Shown here piece by piece: positions 30,384 to 37,355 of a stretch of 64,000 bases of DNA. A program made the position numbers and the translations under genes. The notes under the pieces were generated by a model. It made no database searches. It was not told where the DNA came from and saw only the letters and a program-made list of their open reading frames with translations. Position 1 is the stretch's first letter. Every line of letters starts with the position of its first letter. Source of the DNA: Mycolicibacterium chlorophenolicum (GTDB lineage: Bacteria; Actinomycetota; Actinomycetes; Mycobacteriales; Mycobacteriaceae); contig NZ_JYNL01000001.1 of NCBI RefSeq assembly GCF_001044235.1, positions 151,726 through 215,725 of the forward strand, given 5' to 3'.

Positions 30384-31226
30384 GTGAGCGACCACGCGCT
30401 GCCCGAACGGCTGGCCGATCTCGTCGCGCTGTCCTCGGGGGACAGCCGCGCCGACACCCTGATCCGGTTGACGTGCGGGCGCGCGCTGTCGCTGCCACCG
30501 CTGCCGGTGCCGGCCGACCTCGCCGACGGGCGCTCCGATGCGGAGTTGGTGCTGGCCGCGTTCGCCGAGCAGTTCTGCACCGACGTCACCGGGATCGGCG
30601 ACAACCAGCGGCAGCGGCTCACAGAAGCCTACGGAGGCAACGCCTTTCGCGTGGTGGTCGCGGTGTTCGTCGCCGACTTCGTGCCCCGGGTGTGGGCGGG
30701 CTGTGAGGCGCTCGGCCATGGCAGGCCGGGTTGGGTGTCCGAGGTGGCCTGGGACGCCGACGGCGATCCGGTGGAGCAGCTGCTCGGCGGGTTCGTGCCC
30801 GCGGTGGCGCGGCTGCGCGAACTGGATGCGGTGACGACAGAGGTGGTGCGGCTGCGCGGAGCGGCCGCGCACAACTGCCGGCTGTGCAAGTCGCTGCGCG
30901 AAACGCACGCCCTCGATGCGGGCGGCTCGGAGAGCCTGTACCGCCAGATCGAGGACTTCGAGACAGCGCCGGACCTGTCGGAGGCCCACAAGGCGGCGCT
31001 GCGCTACGTCGACGCGCTGATCTGGTCGCCCTCGCAGATCGACGACGCGGTGGTGGACGGGGTGCACCAGCACTTCTCGGAAAAGCAATCGTTCGAGCTG
31101 ACACTGGACGTCATGCGCAACGCCGCCAACAAGATCGCCGTCTCGCTGGCCGCGGACGCGCCGCGGGTGGCCGAGGGCACCGAGCGCTACGAAGTCGACG
31201 AGGCGGGACAGACCGTCTTCGCCTGA
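30384..31226 (+). CDS. AhpD-like/carboxymuconolactone decarboxylase-fold protein
   Basis: 280 residues from GTG 30384. The C-terminal half carries an AhpD-type redox pair in HNCRLCKSLRE (Cys165 and Cys168) within an all-helical setting, followed by AALRYVDALIWSPSQIDDAV. AhpD-fold proteins with a CxxC act as thiol peroxidase partners. The N-terminal 120 residues have no recognised motif. It lies 8 bases after tldE and may belong to the same operon. Confidence 0.8.
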   Translation: MSDHALPERLADLVALSSGDSRADTLIRLTCGRALSLPPLPVPADLADGRSDAELVLAAFAEQFCTDVTGIGDNQRQRLTEAYGGNAFRVVVAVFVADFVPRVWAGCEALGHGRPGWVSEVAWDADGDPVEQLLGGFVPAVARLRELDAVTTEVVRLRGAAAHNCRLCKSLRETHALDAGGSESLYRQIEDFETAPDLSEAHKAALRYVDALIWSPSQIDDAVVDGVHQHFSEKQSFELTLDVMRNAANKIAVSLAADAPRVAEGTERYEVDEAGQTVFA

Positions 31227-31244
31227 CCGCCCCCCGGCCCCACT

Positions 31245-31622
31245 TCAAGACGCCAGGAGCAGAGCGCATGTCAGGAGCATGACGACGGCGGTCGTGCCGT
31301 GCACACCGTAGGCGATCGACCTGGGGCCGCCGCTGCGCAGCACGATGACCGCATCTGCGATCGGAATGATGGTGGCGGCCAGGACGACCCAGCCGACGAG
31401 GTGGGTGGCGCCGGCGATCATCAGGATGAGGACGAACAGTCCCGAGGTGATGTCGCGAACCCCTTTGACGCTGAGGTAGGCGCGGATCTGCGCGATGTCG
31501 ACGTCGGGGGCGACACCGTACCCGGCGGCGGCGGTCCGTGGGGCGACGAGGAACCGCGCTCCGATGGCGATGATGGCCGCGGCGATGAGTCCCGCGAGGA
31601 TGTAGCCGATGGTGATGAGCAT
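31245..31622 (-). CDS. DUF4267-type small membrane protein
   Basis: 125 residues from ATG 31622, with GGGAG eight bases upstream. It has four hydrophobic helices, with GVRDITSGLFVLILMIAGATH and ADAVIVLRSGGPRSIAYGVHG between them, matching the DUF4267 pattern. The function is unknown. It is the last gene of a three-gene minus-strand unit with the NIPSNAP and DUF1772-like genes. Confidence 0.75.
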   Translation of the reverse strand: MLITIGYILAGLIAAAIIAIGARFLVAPRTAAAGYGVAPDVDIAQIRAYLSVKGVRDITSGLFVLILMIAGATHLVGWVVLAATIIPIADAVIVLRSGGPRSIAYGVHGTTAVVMLLTCALLLAS

Positions 31623-31642
31623 GTCTGTATCTCCCTGCCGTG

Positions 31643-31960
31643 TCAGTGAAGTGGTGAGCACGTCGCGGGGTCGAGCAGCATCGTCTGCACCGCGACGATG
31701 TCATCGGCGTCGAAGCCGGCCATATCGGCGGCGAACTCCGCGCTGGCCATGACTTCCCCGGTGATCCGGCCCGGGTCGGCGTCCCGCCGAAAGCTGATAA
31801 GGGCTACGAGCCGGTGCGCGTCGCCGTCGGACTCCGTCCACACGCCGTGCGTATGCACTCCGAAACAGGGGAAGGTGACGACGTGCCGGGCCCAGTGCAC
31901 GGCGGCGTACTGCTGCAGGGCTCGGGGCGTCCGCAGGGTGTAGATCCGGAGCTGGAACAT
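31643..31960 (-). CDS. NIPSNAP-family protein
   Basis: 105 residues from ATG 31960, whose ATG overlaps the upstream stop (TGATG). FQLRIYTLRTPRALQQYAAVHWARH is a dimeric ferredoxin-like alpha/beta start typical of NIPSNAP proteins, followed by GVHTHGVWTESDGDAHRLVALISF. The molecular function in bacteria is unclear; some relatives bind small molecules. A longer open frame to 32596 is a shadow of the upstream gene. Confidence 0.8.
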   Translation of the reverse strand: MFQLRIYTLRTPRALQQYAAVHWARHVVTFPCFGVHTHGVWTESDGDAHRLVALISFRRDADPGRITGEVMASAEFAADMAGFDADDIVAVQTMLLDPATCSPLH

Positions 31961-32433
31961 CACACCGCCAAGGCCACGCACAGAGCGGCCACTGCCAGCC
32001 CTTGTACTGCTGCGCGCAGATCGATCACGCTGTCCCATTTGGCCTGCAGCGCGCGAGCCTGGGGCAGTGAGGTGAGGGCGGTGGACGCCGCGGTCAGCTG
32101 ACTGTTGATCGGCGCACTCACCCGCGCGTAGATGCCCAGCCAGCCGAGCAGGAGGGCGAAGGCGACACCCGCGGCGACCGCCTGCGCCCAGTGGGCGGAC
32201 ACAGCTGCCACGGCGGCGCTGATCCCTGCCGCGACGATGCCCAGCACTCCGGGCACCGGCATGCGCCGGTCTCCGTAGCGGTGTATGCCACCCATCACCT
32301 CCACGAGCGCGTCGTCGCTGACGGCGGCAAGTGCCGCTCGCACCACCATCGCGCAGAACACGTCGGTGCCGTACACCACAGCGGTGCCCAGCACGGCGAT
32401 CGCAGCAGCCCAGCGGGCCAGTTCGAGGGTCAT
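31960..32433 (-). CDS. DUF1772-like four-helix membrane protein
   Basis: 157 residues. It has four hydrophobic segments (about 8-30, 60-78, 82-103, 135-155), and the loop between helices 1 and 2 contains GTDVFCAMVVRAALAAV and GGIHRYGDRRMPVPG. The pattern is that of DUF1772/anthrone-oxygenase-like membrane proteins. It is first gene of the operon and divergent from a TetR gene, with a perfect inverted repeat in between. Confidence 0.7.
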   Translation of the reverse strand: MTLELARWAAAIAVLGTAVVYGTDVFCAMVVRAALAAVSDDALVEVMGGIHRYGDRRMPVPGVLGIVAAGISAAVAAVSAHWAQAVAAGVAFALLLGWLGIYARVSAPINSQLTAASTALTSLPQARALQAKWDSVIDLRAAVQGLAVAALCVALAV

Positions 32434-32455
32434 GATCTATCCGTTCGTGGTAGGT

Positions 32456-32470
32456 GTTAGCAACGCTAAC
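32456..32470. promoter_or_regulatory. Candidate TetR operator
   Basis: Perfect inverted repeat GTTAGC-AAC-GCTAAC in the 96-bp gap between the divergent DUF1772-like and TetR genes, 22 bases upstream of the former. Half-site-like GCTAAT recurs at about 32517. This is a plausible site through which the TetR protein controls both directions. Confidence 0.55.
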
Positions 32471-32529
32471 CCCTGTTCGATATTGTGGCAATAGCGCTGC
32501 TAGAAATAATTTCGATGCTAATCTGCGGC

Positions 32530-33102
32530 ATGGCCAATGATCGCCGCCGCGACCGAGAGCGAGCAGAGCGCCGCACACTGATCGTCGCCACGGCACGCCG
32601 ACTCGCCGAGGAGGAGGGCTGGGACGCCGTCACCACTCGCCGCCTGTCCTCCGAAATCGAGTACAGCCAACCGGTTTTGTACAAGCACTTTGCAGGAATG
32701 GAACAGATCGCCGAAGCCGTCGCGGTGGACGGCTTCGGTGAACTCGCCGAGGCTATCGGCGCTGCCGACGTGACCACTGGAGCCTCAGACGCGCTGGCGC
32801 GCGTCGCCCACGCCTATTTGGCGTTCGCGCAGGCCAATCCCGCCGTCTACGACGCGATGTTCACCCGATCGACGACGCTGCGGTTCGCGACTGCGGACAC
32901 TCCGGAACAATTGGACGCAGCGTTCGCCAGGCTGCGTCACGCCGTGGGCCGTGTCGCGAGAGCCGACGACGCAGACACCCTCACCGAGGTTTTCTGGTCG
33001 TCCTTGCACGGACTGGTGATCCTCGACCGCGCCGGACGGCTACGGCCGGGTCACGTCACCGAACGCGTTGCGCTGCTGGTGGATCGACTCGTCGGCCCGT
33101 AG
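32530..33102 (+). CDS. TetR-family transcriptional regulator
   Basis: 190 residues from ATG 32530 (an in-frame ATG at 32485 lies over the promoter). The helix-turn-helix at about 15-60 reads TLIVATARRLAEEEG ... TTRRLSSEIEYSQPVLYKHF. The C-terminal ligand domain contains FAQANPAVYDAMFTRST, as in TetR proteins of the TetR_C_13/WHG type. It is expected to repress the divergent three-gene unit. Confidence 0.88.
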   Translation: MANDRRRDRERAERRTLIVATARRLAEEEGWDAVTTRRLSSEIEYSQPVLYKHFAGMEQIAEAVAVDGFGELAEAIGAADVTTGASDALARVAHAYLAFAQANPAVYDAMFTRSTTLRFATADTPEQLDAAFARLRHAVGRVARADDADTLTEVFWSSLHGLVILDRAGRLRPGHVTERVALLVDRLVGP

Positions 33103-33228
33103 TCCGAAAGCCGATTCGGTACAACTCCGATGTCGGCCGGAGGGGCACCGTCGGTCGTCGTTTCGGGGACGATCGGTCCGTCGGCCCCGCCCCGGGTATG
33201 CGACCATGGTGGCCGCGTACGTCGCGAT

Positions 33229-33302
33229 GGGGCGGTAGCTCAGTCGGTTAGAGCCGTGGACTCATAATCCATTGGTCGCGGGTTCGAGTCCCGCCCGCCC
33301 TA
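33229..33302 (+). tRNA. tRNA with CAT anticodon (Met elongator or Ile2)
   Basis: A 74-nt cloverleaf. The acceptor GGGGCGG pairs with CCGCCCT (G1-U72), the anticodon loop is CTCATAA with CAT, the T arm is GCGGG TTCGAGT CCCGC, and the discriminator is A. Met and Ile2 (which is modified to read AUA) cannot be separated by the anticodon alone. Its 3' end is the likely attachment site of the elements to the right. Confidence 0.93.
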
Positions 33303-33321
33303 CCTCTGGCGTGTATTGCGT

Positions 33322-33525
33322 CGGCTGATGCCTGACATTTCTCGTTCGGGTGATCGCTGACAGTGTTTCGGCTGATGCTTGACAGTTGCTTCGGCTGATC
33401 CTTGACACTCCCTAGATGAGGGAGTTGAGCGTGGCTGAGCAGCGGTATCAGGCTGTGTTAGCGGTGATCAGCGATGGGTTGTCGATCTCGCAGGCGACAC
33501 ACATCCGTCAAGAATCAACCGAAGC
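33322..33525. mobile_element. Internally deleted IS481-like element
   Basis: Four iterated units of CGGCTGATGCCTGACATT type begin at 33322, 33347, 33369 and 33392 (22-25 bp spacing), as found in transposase-binding ends. An inverted copy at 33506-33525 matches 33388-33407 at 17 of 20 positions. Between them is only the start of a transposase. The element is therefore a deleted, non-autonomous remnant. Confidence 0.75.
33416..33500 (+). pseudogene. IS481-family transposase, N-terminal fragment
   Basis: Residues MRELSVAEQRYQAVLAVISD and a few more match the conserved start of mycobacterial IS481-type transposases. The frame then runs into the element's right end, so the helix-turn-helix and the DDE catalytic domain are missing. 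An open frame continues to 33730 without further transposase similarity. Not functional. Confidence 0.75.
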
Positions 33526-33776
33526 TCAACATCCCTACCTCTGGCGTGTATTACGACAGTTGATGCTCTACGCCCCGTTACGTCACGCCCCTGATCGGTG
33601 CGGAAACCACACCATCGCCCAGAGGCCTCATGTTGCCCTCACGGAAAGCGGGTCAAGCGGCAAAGGCGTACAACCGCCCGAACATCATCGACCTCGAGAA
33701 ACGTCGGGAACATTCCGTTCGGTGCCGTGAGTTCCTATCGTTGAGATGAATCCCAATCTGGAACGAGGCAACGACC

Positions 33777-34922
33777 ATGGCCGCAGATCTGCCTGACACA
33801 GCCATCGAACTGCGGTCGCTGGTGACATCAGCGGGCACCCTCGAACTCTCGCTGCAGGACGTCGACGTACCCACCCCGGGCGACAACGAGGTGCTGGTAC
33901 GGATCGAGGCCTCGCCGATCAATCCCTCCGACCTGGGTCTTCTCGTCGGCGGCGCCGACATGTCCAAAGCCACGGTGAGCGGCACACCCGACCGCCCCGT
34001 CGTCACCGCCCCGCTGCCAGACGGCGCCGTCAACGCCTTCGCCGCGCGCCTCGACCAATCCCTCCCCGTTGGCAATGAGGGAGCGGGCACTGTCGTCGCG
34101 GCCGGATCATCCGACGCAGCCCAAGCTCTTCTCGGCAAAACGGTGGGCATCGCCGGCGGTGCGATGTACTCCCAGTACCGCGCAGTCGATGCACGAGCGG
34201 CTCTTGTTCTGCCCGACGGCGCCACCGCGCGCGACGGGGCATCGTCGTTCGTAAACCCGCTGACCGCACTCGGCATGACGGAAACCATGCGCCGCGAAGG
34301 ACATTCAGCCCTCGTGCACACCGCCGCCGCGTCCAACCTCGGGCAGATGTTGGTCAAGCTCTGCCAGAAAGACGGCATCCCGCTGGTCAACATCGTCCGC
34401 AAGCCCGAGCAAGAGGAACTGCTGAAGTCCCTCGGCGCAGAACACGTCCTCAATTCCACGTCGCCGTCCTTTGAGTCCGATCTGGTCGAGGCGCTCACCG
34501 CGACCGAGGCGACCATTGCATTCGATGCCATCGGCGGCGGAACCCTGGCCAGCCAGATCCTCAATGCGATGGAAGAGGCGGCCAGCGCGACCGCGGCTGA
34601 GTACTCCCGCTACGGGTCGAACGTCCACAAGCAGGTGTACATCTACGGCGGGCTCGACACCAGCCCGACGATCCTGACCAGGAACTTCGGTATGGCCTGG
34701 GGGATCGGCGGATGGCTGCTGACGCCATTCCTGGCGAGCGCAGGCGCCGAGACCATTGGTCGGCTGCGCGCTCGGGTGGCCGCCGAGCTTGCAACGACCT
34801 TCGCAAGCAGCTATACCCGCGAGGTGTCTCTCGCCGGCATGCTCCAACCCGAGGCGTTCAACGAATACGTGAAACGGGCCACGGGGGAGAAGTTCCTCGT
34901 CACGCCGCAGGCTGCCCCCTAG
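33777..34922 (+). CDS. MDR-family zinc-less oxidoreductase (quinone reductase-like)
   Basis: 381 residues. The N-terminal GroES-like domain (DNEVLVRIEASPINPSDLGLL) is followed by a Rossmann half with HTAAASNLGQMLVKLCQ in place of the usual GxGxxG, then KPEQEELLKSLGAEHVLNS. Zinc-binding cysteines are absent. It most resembles NAD(P)H:quinone or enoyl reductase-type MDR enzymes; the substrate is unknown. It is the only gene between the tRNA/IS remnant and the degenerate tRNA copy at 35046, so it is probably acquired. Confidence 0.85.
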   Translation: MAADLPDTAIELRSLVTSAGTLELSLQDVDVPTPGDNEVLVRIEASPINPSDLGLLVGGADMSKATVSGTPDRPVVTAPLPDGAVNAFAARLDQSLPVGNEGAGTVVAAGSSDAAQALLGKTVGIAGGAMYSQYRAVDARAALVLPDGATARDGASSFVNPLTALGMTETMRREGHSALVHTAAASNLGQMLVKLCQKDGIPLVNIVRKPEQEELLKSLGAEHVLNSTSPSFESDLVEALTATEATIAFDAIGGGTLASQILNAMEEAASATAAEYSRYGSNVHKQVYIYGGLDTSPTILTRNFGMAWGIGGWLLTPFLASAGAETIGRLRARVAAELATTFASSYTREVSLAGMLQPEAFNEYVKRATGEKFLVTPQAAP

Positions 34923-35007
34923 ACGTCTGCAGACATCGGTCTCGCCCCGCCGACTGGGGGCTAACCGGGCACGTACCTAGCTCGTACTGACGGCGTATTG
35001 AGAACGC

Positions 35008-35090
35008 CGGCACCCGTTTGGGTAGCCCGCGGCAAGGCTGAAATCGGACTCACGATCCATTGGCCGCGGGTTCGAGCCCCGCCCCCTTAC
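35008..35090 (+). pseudogene. Degenerate tRNA copy (3' half conserved)
   Basis: 35046-35090 matches the anticodon arm, T arm and acceptor 3' strand of the tRNA at 33229-33302 (about 41 of 46 positions, one indel). The anticodon loop reads CTCACGA instead of CTCATAA. The 5' half (35008-35045) is only weakly similar and cannot fold a normal D arm. This fits an attR-like tRNA remnant left by site-specific integration, or a decayed tandem tRNA duplicate. Confidence 0.65.
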
Positions 35091-35104
35091 TTCACACTGA
35101 GCGG

Positions 35105-35935
35105 ATGACCGCTGCGGGACCTGTGTTGACCCCGACGCTGGTCGCCGTGTGCGTGATCATGGCGCTCGCAGCCGCCGCCGTGAACCGATTCGTCTTGAGT
35201 GGATCGCCCTTTGCAGCACCCGTCGCTGCGATACGTGCGTCCGTCCAGTTGGCCGCGGTGGCGACCGTCTTGGCGATCGCGTTGCAACGTTTGTGGTCAT
35301 CGATCCTGGTGCTGGCGGTGATGTTCACCGTGGCATCGATCACCGCCGCGCGCCGCAGCGAGGCACGCCGGGGTGCGGCGTGGCTGGCCGTTGCCCTTGC
35401 CGCCGGAATGCTCGCAGTGATGCCCCTGCTGTTGCTGACCGGCGTCGTGCCCCTGAAGGGCGTCGCGCTGGTCCCTGTGTTCGGCATCGTGCTGGGCGGG
35501 ACCATGACGGCCGCAGCCGTTGCGGCGCGCCGTGCACTCGATGCATTGGGCCAGCGCGCCGGCGAGGTCGAGGCCGCTCTCAGTCTCGGCCTCCCGGAAC
35601 GCTTCTCGCGGATGATGGTGATCGAGCGGCCCCTGTCGGATGCTCTCCTGCCCAATCTCGATCAAGCGCGCACCGCCGGACTGGTCACGCTTCCCGGTGC
35701 GTTCGTGGGGGTGTTGTTGGCGACGGGGTCGGCCGCGCAAGCCGGCGCGGTGCAGGTGTTGGTGCTCGTCTCGCTTCTGCTGGCCCAGGTGTCCGGCGTC
35801 GCGGTGGTGGGCGAGTTCGTCGCCCGCGGCATGATCGTTCGCCCGGATACCCCCGTGACCGAGGCCCGCTACTTCGGCGACCTGCGTCAGTTCGTCTTGC
35901 GTCGTCGACGGCGAACCCCCACGCGAAAAAACTGA
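35105..35935 (+). CDS. FetB/UPF0014-family ABC permease
   Basis: 276 residues from ATG 35105, 14 bases after the tRNA remnant. About seven helices. Family motifs are SPFAAPVAAIRASVQLAAVA at the N-terminus, VLGGTMTAAAVAARRALDAL in the middle, and LVTLPGAFVGVLLATGSAAQAG. FetB permeases pair with the FetA ATPase for iron export or tolerance. No ATPase gene is adjacent, so the partner must be elsewhere or the gene is an orphan. It is bounded on both sides by tRNA-like segments. Confidence 0.85.
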   Translation: MTAAGPVLTPTLVAVCVIMALAAAAVNRFVLSGSPFAAPVAAIRASVQLAAVATVLAIALQRLWSSILVLAVMFTVASITAARRSEARRGAAWLAVALAAGMLAVMPLLLLTGVVPLKGVALVPVFGIVLGGTMTAAAVAARRALDALGQRAGEVEAALSLGLPERFSRMMVIERPLSDALLPNLDQARTAGLVTLPGAFVGVLLATGSAAQAGAVQVLVLVSLLLAQVSGVAVVGEFVARGMIVRPDTPVTEARYFGDLRQFVLRRRRRTPTRKN

Positions 35936-35966
35936 CAGTCGCGCATCATCTTCGAGAGCAGGCCGA

Positions 35967-36024
35967 TCTCGCGATCACAGGATCCCTTGGTCGGGTTCGA
36001 ACCCCCCACACCCTGCCCCTACAC
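35967..36024 (+). pseudogene. Second tRNA-like 3' segment
   Basis: The segment ATCCCTTGGTCGGGTTCGAA (35982-36001) plus the following CCCC run resembles the variable loop and T arm of the CAT tRNA, with the T loop TTCGAAC intact and the rest decayed. It lies directly before the SDR start. Weaker than the copy at 35046, but the position repeats the same pattern: tRNA-like end, then one gene. Confidence 0.45.
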
Positions 36025-36031
36025 TCGCGCT

Positions 36032-36808
36032 GTGGACGTCAACGGAACCAGCGCAATTGTCACCGGCGGAGCCTCGGGTATCGGCGCCGCCACCGCCCGG
36101 CTACTGGCATCACAGGGTGCCCGGGTCGTCATCGCCGACCTGCAGGCCGAACGCGGTCAGGAACTGGCTCACGAGATCGGCGGCGTCTACGTCAGCGTCG
36201 ATGTCACCGACACATCGCAGATCGAAGACGCGGTGAACACCGCCATCGATCTCGGACCCCTGCGCGCGCTGGTCAACTCTGCCGGAATCGGTTGGGCGCA
36301 AAGGACGATCGGTAAGGACGGCGAGTTCTCCTCGGCGCACAACCTGGACGCCTACAAGAAGGTGCTCGCGATCAACCTTGTCGGAACCTTCGACTGCATC
36401 CGGCTGGCGGCAACGGCGATGAGCCGACTCGACCTCACGGAGTCCGGTGAGCGCGGCGCGATCGTCAACATGACCAGCGTCGCAGCCTTCGACGGTCAGA
36501 TCGGCCAGGCCGCCTACTCCTCGTCGAAGGGCGGCGTGGTGGGACTGACCCTGCCGGTGGCGCGCGATCTCGCCGCTGTCGGGATCCGGGTCAACACCGT
36601 CGCTCCCGGCCTGATCGACACGCCGATCTACGGCGAGGGACCGGAATCGGAGGCGTTCAAGGCGAAGCTCGGCGAGTCCGTGCTCTACCCGCGACGGCTC
36701 GGCAAGCCCGAAGAGCTCGCATCCATGGTCGTCGAACTGATCACGAACTCTTACATGAACGCCGAGGTGGTCCGCGTCGACGGCGGCATCAGGATGCCAC
36801 CGAAGTAG
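36032..36808 (+). CDS. SDR-family oxidoreductase
   Basis: 258 residues from GTG 36032. The nucleotide motif TGGASGIG is at about 12-19, the NSAG motif lies in LRALVNSAGIGWAQ, Ser-Tyr-Lys is in MTSVAAFDGQIGQAAYSSSKGG, and PGLIDTPIYGEGPESEAF follows. The pattern is close to 3-hydroxyacyl-CoA dehydrogenase type II-like SDRs, which would suggest acyl-CoA metabolism, but this is not proven. The 3' end overlaps the convergent cytochrome b561 gene by 20 nt. Confidence 0.9.
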   Translation: MDVNGTSAIVTGGASGIGAATARLLASQGARVVIADLQAERGQELAHEIGGVYVSVDVTDTSQIEDAVNTAIDLGPLRALVNSAGIGWAQRTIGKDGEFSSAHNLDAYKKVLAINLVGTFDCIRLAATAMSRLDLTESGERGAIVNMTSVAAFDGQIGQAAYSSSKGGVVGLTLPVARDLAAVGIRVNTVAPGLIDTPIYGEGPESEAFKAKLGESVLYPRRLGKPEELASMVVELITNSYMNAEVVRVDGGIRMPPK

Positions 36809-37355
36809 ACGACGCCGCCGGGTCGGCGGAGCGGCCGAACGTCATCCGGGACAGCATCCCGTCGCGGAGCGTGAGCGTGTGCAACAGCACCGCGCTCACG
36901 TGCGCGGCGATGACGGCGACGAGCAGGAACGCCAGCACCGAATGTGTCGGGCGTAGAACGGCATACACGTCGGCGTCGAAGGGGGCGATCCGCGGCAGGT
37001 GCAGGCCCCCGGCGATCACCGGCGGCCGTCCGGCGGCCGACACCATCGCCCAGCCGACGAGTGGTTGCGCGAGAAGCAGCGCGTAAATCATTCGCTCCGA
37101 CAGGGAGACGATCTTTCCCTCGACTCTGCCGACGGTGGACGGCCACGGCGGTGGCGTCGAGCGCCACCGGTTGATCAGCCGCACGATCATGACCACCAGG
37201 ATCGTTACCCCGATCGTCATGTGGATACCGACGAGAACGCCGTACGAGCCCAGCGCGTTGACCATCGTGAACCCGATGAGCAGCGCCGCGAACACGAGAA
37301 CCGCCGTGATCCAGTGCAGCACCCGGGACCGGACGGGGAAGCGCCCGCCGCTCAC
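36789..37355 (-). CDS. Cytochrome b561-type membrane protein
   Basis: 188 residues. It has four hydrophobic helices with histidines placed for two b hemes: RVLHWITAVLVF (helix 1), GIHMTIGVTIL (helix 2), RPTHSVLAFLLVAVIAAHVSAVLLH (last helices). The loop between helices 2 and 3 carries RVEGKIVSLSERMIYAL. It would pass electrons across the membrane. Its start overlaps the upstream catalase-like gene stop by 4 nt, so the pair likely forms one redox unit. Confidence 0.88.
   Translation of the reverse strand: MSGGRFPVRSRVLHWITAVLVFAALLIGFTMVNALGSYGVLVGIHMTIGVTILVVMIVRLINRWRSTPPPWPSTVGRVEGKIVSLSERMIYALLLAQPLVGWAMVSAAGRPPVIAGGLHLPRIAPFDADVYAVLRPTHSVLAFLLVAVIAAHVSAVLLHTLTLRDGMLSRMTFGRSADPAASSTSVAS

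Larger units (their letters stand above)
33298..33552. repeat. 20-bp direct repeats flanking the IS remnant
   Basis: Bases 33298-33317 and 33533-33552 are identical (CCCTACCTCTGGCGTGTATT). The first copy includes the last five bases of the tRNA; the similarity continues more weakly for another 15-20 bases after each copy. It is too long for a usual IS481 target duplication, so an att-like or recombination origin is possible. Confidence 0.75.

Noticed and set aside
33416..33730. Complete 104-residue protein
   Set aside because: Only the first 28 or so residues match a transposase; the rest crosses the element's right end and the direct repeat.
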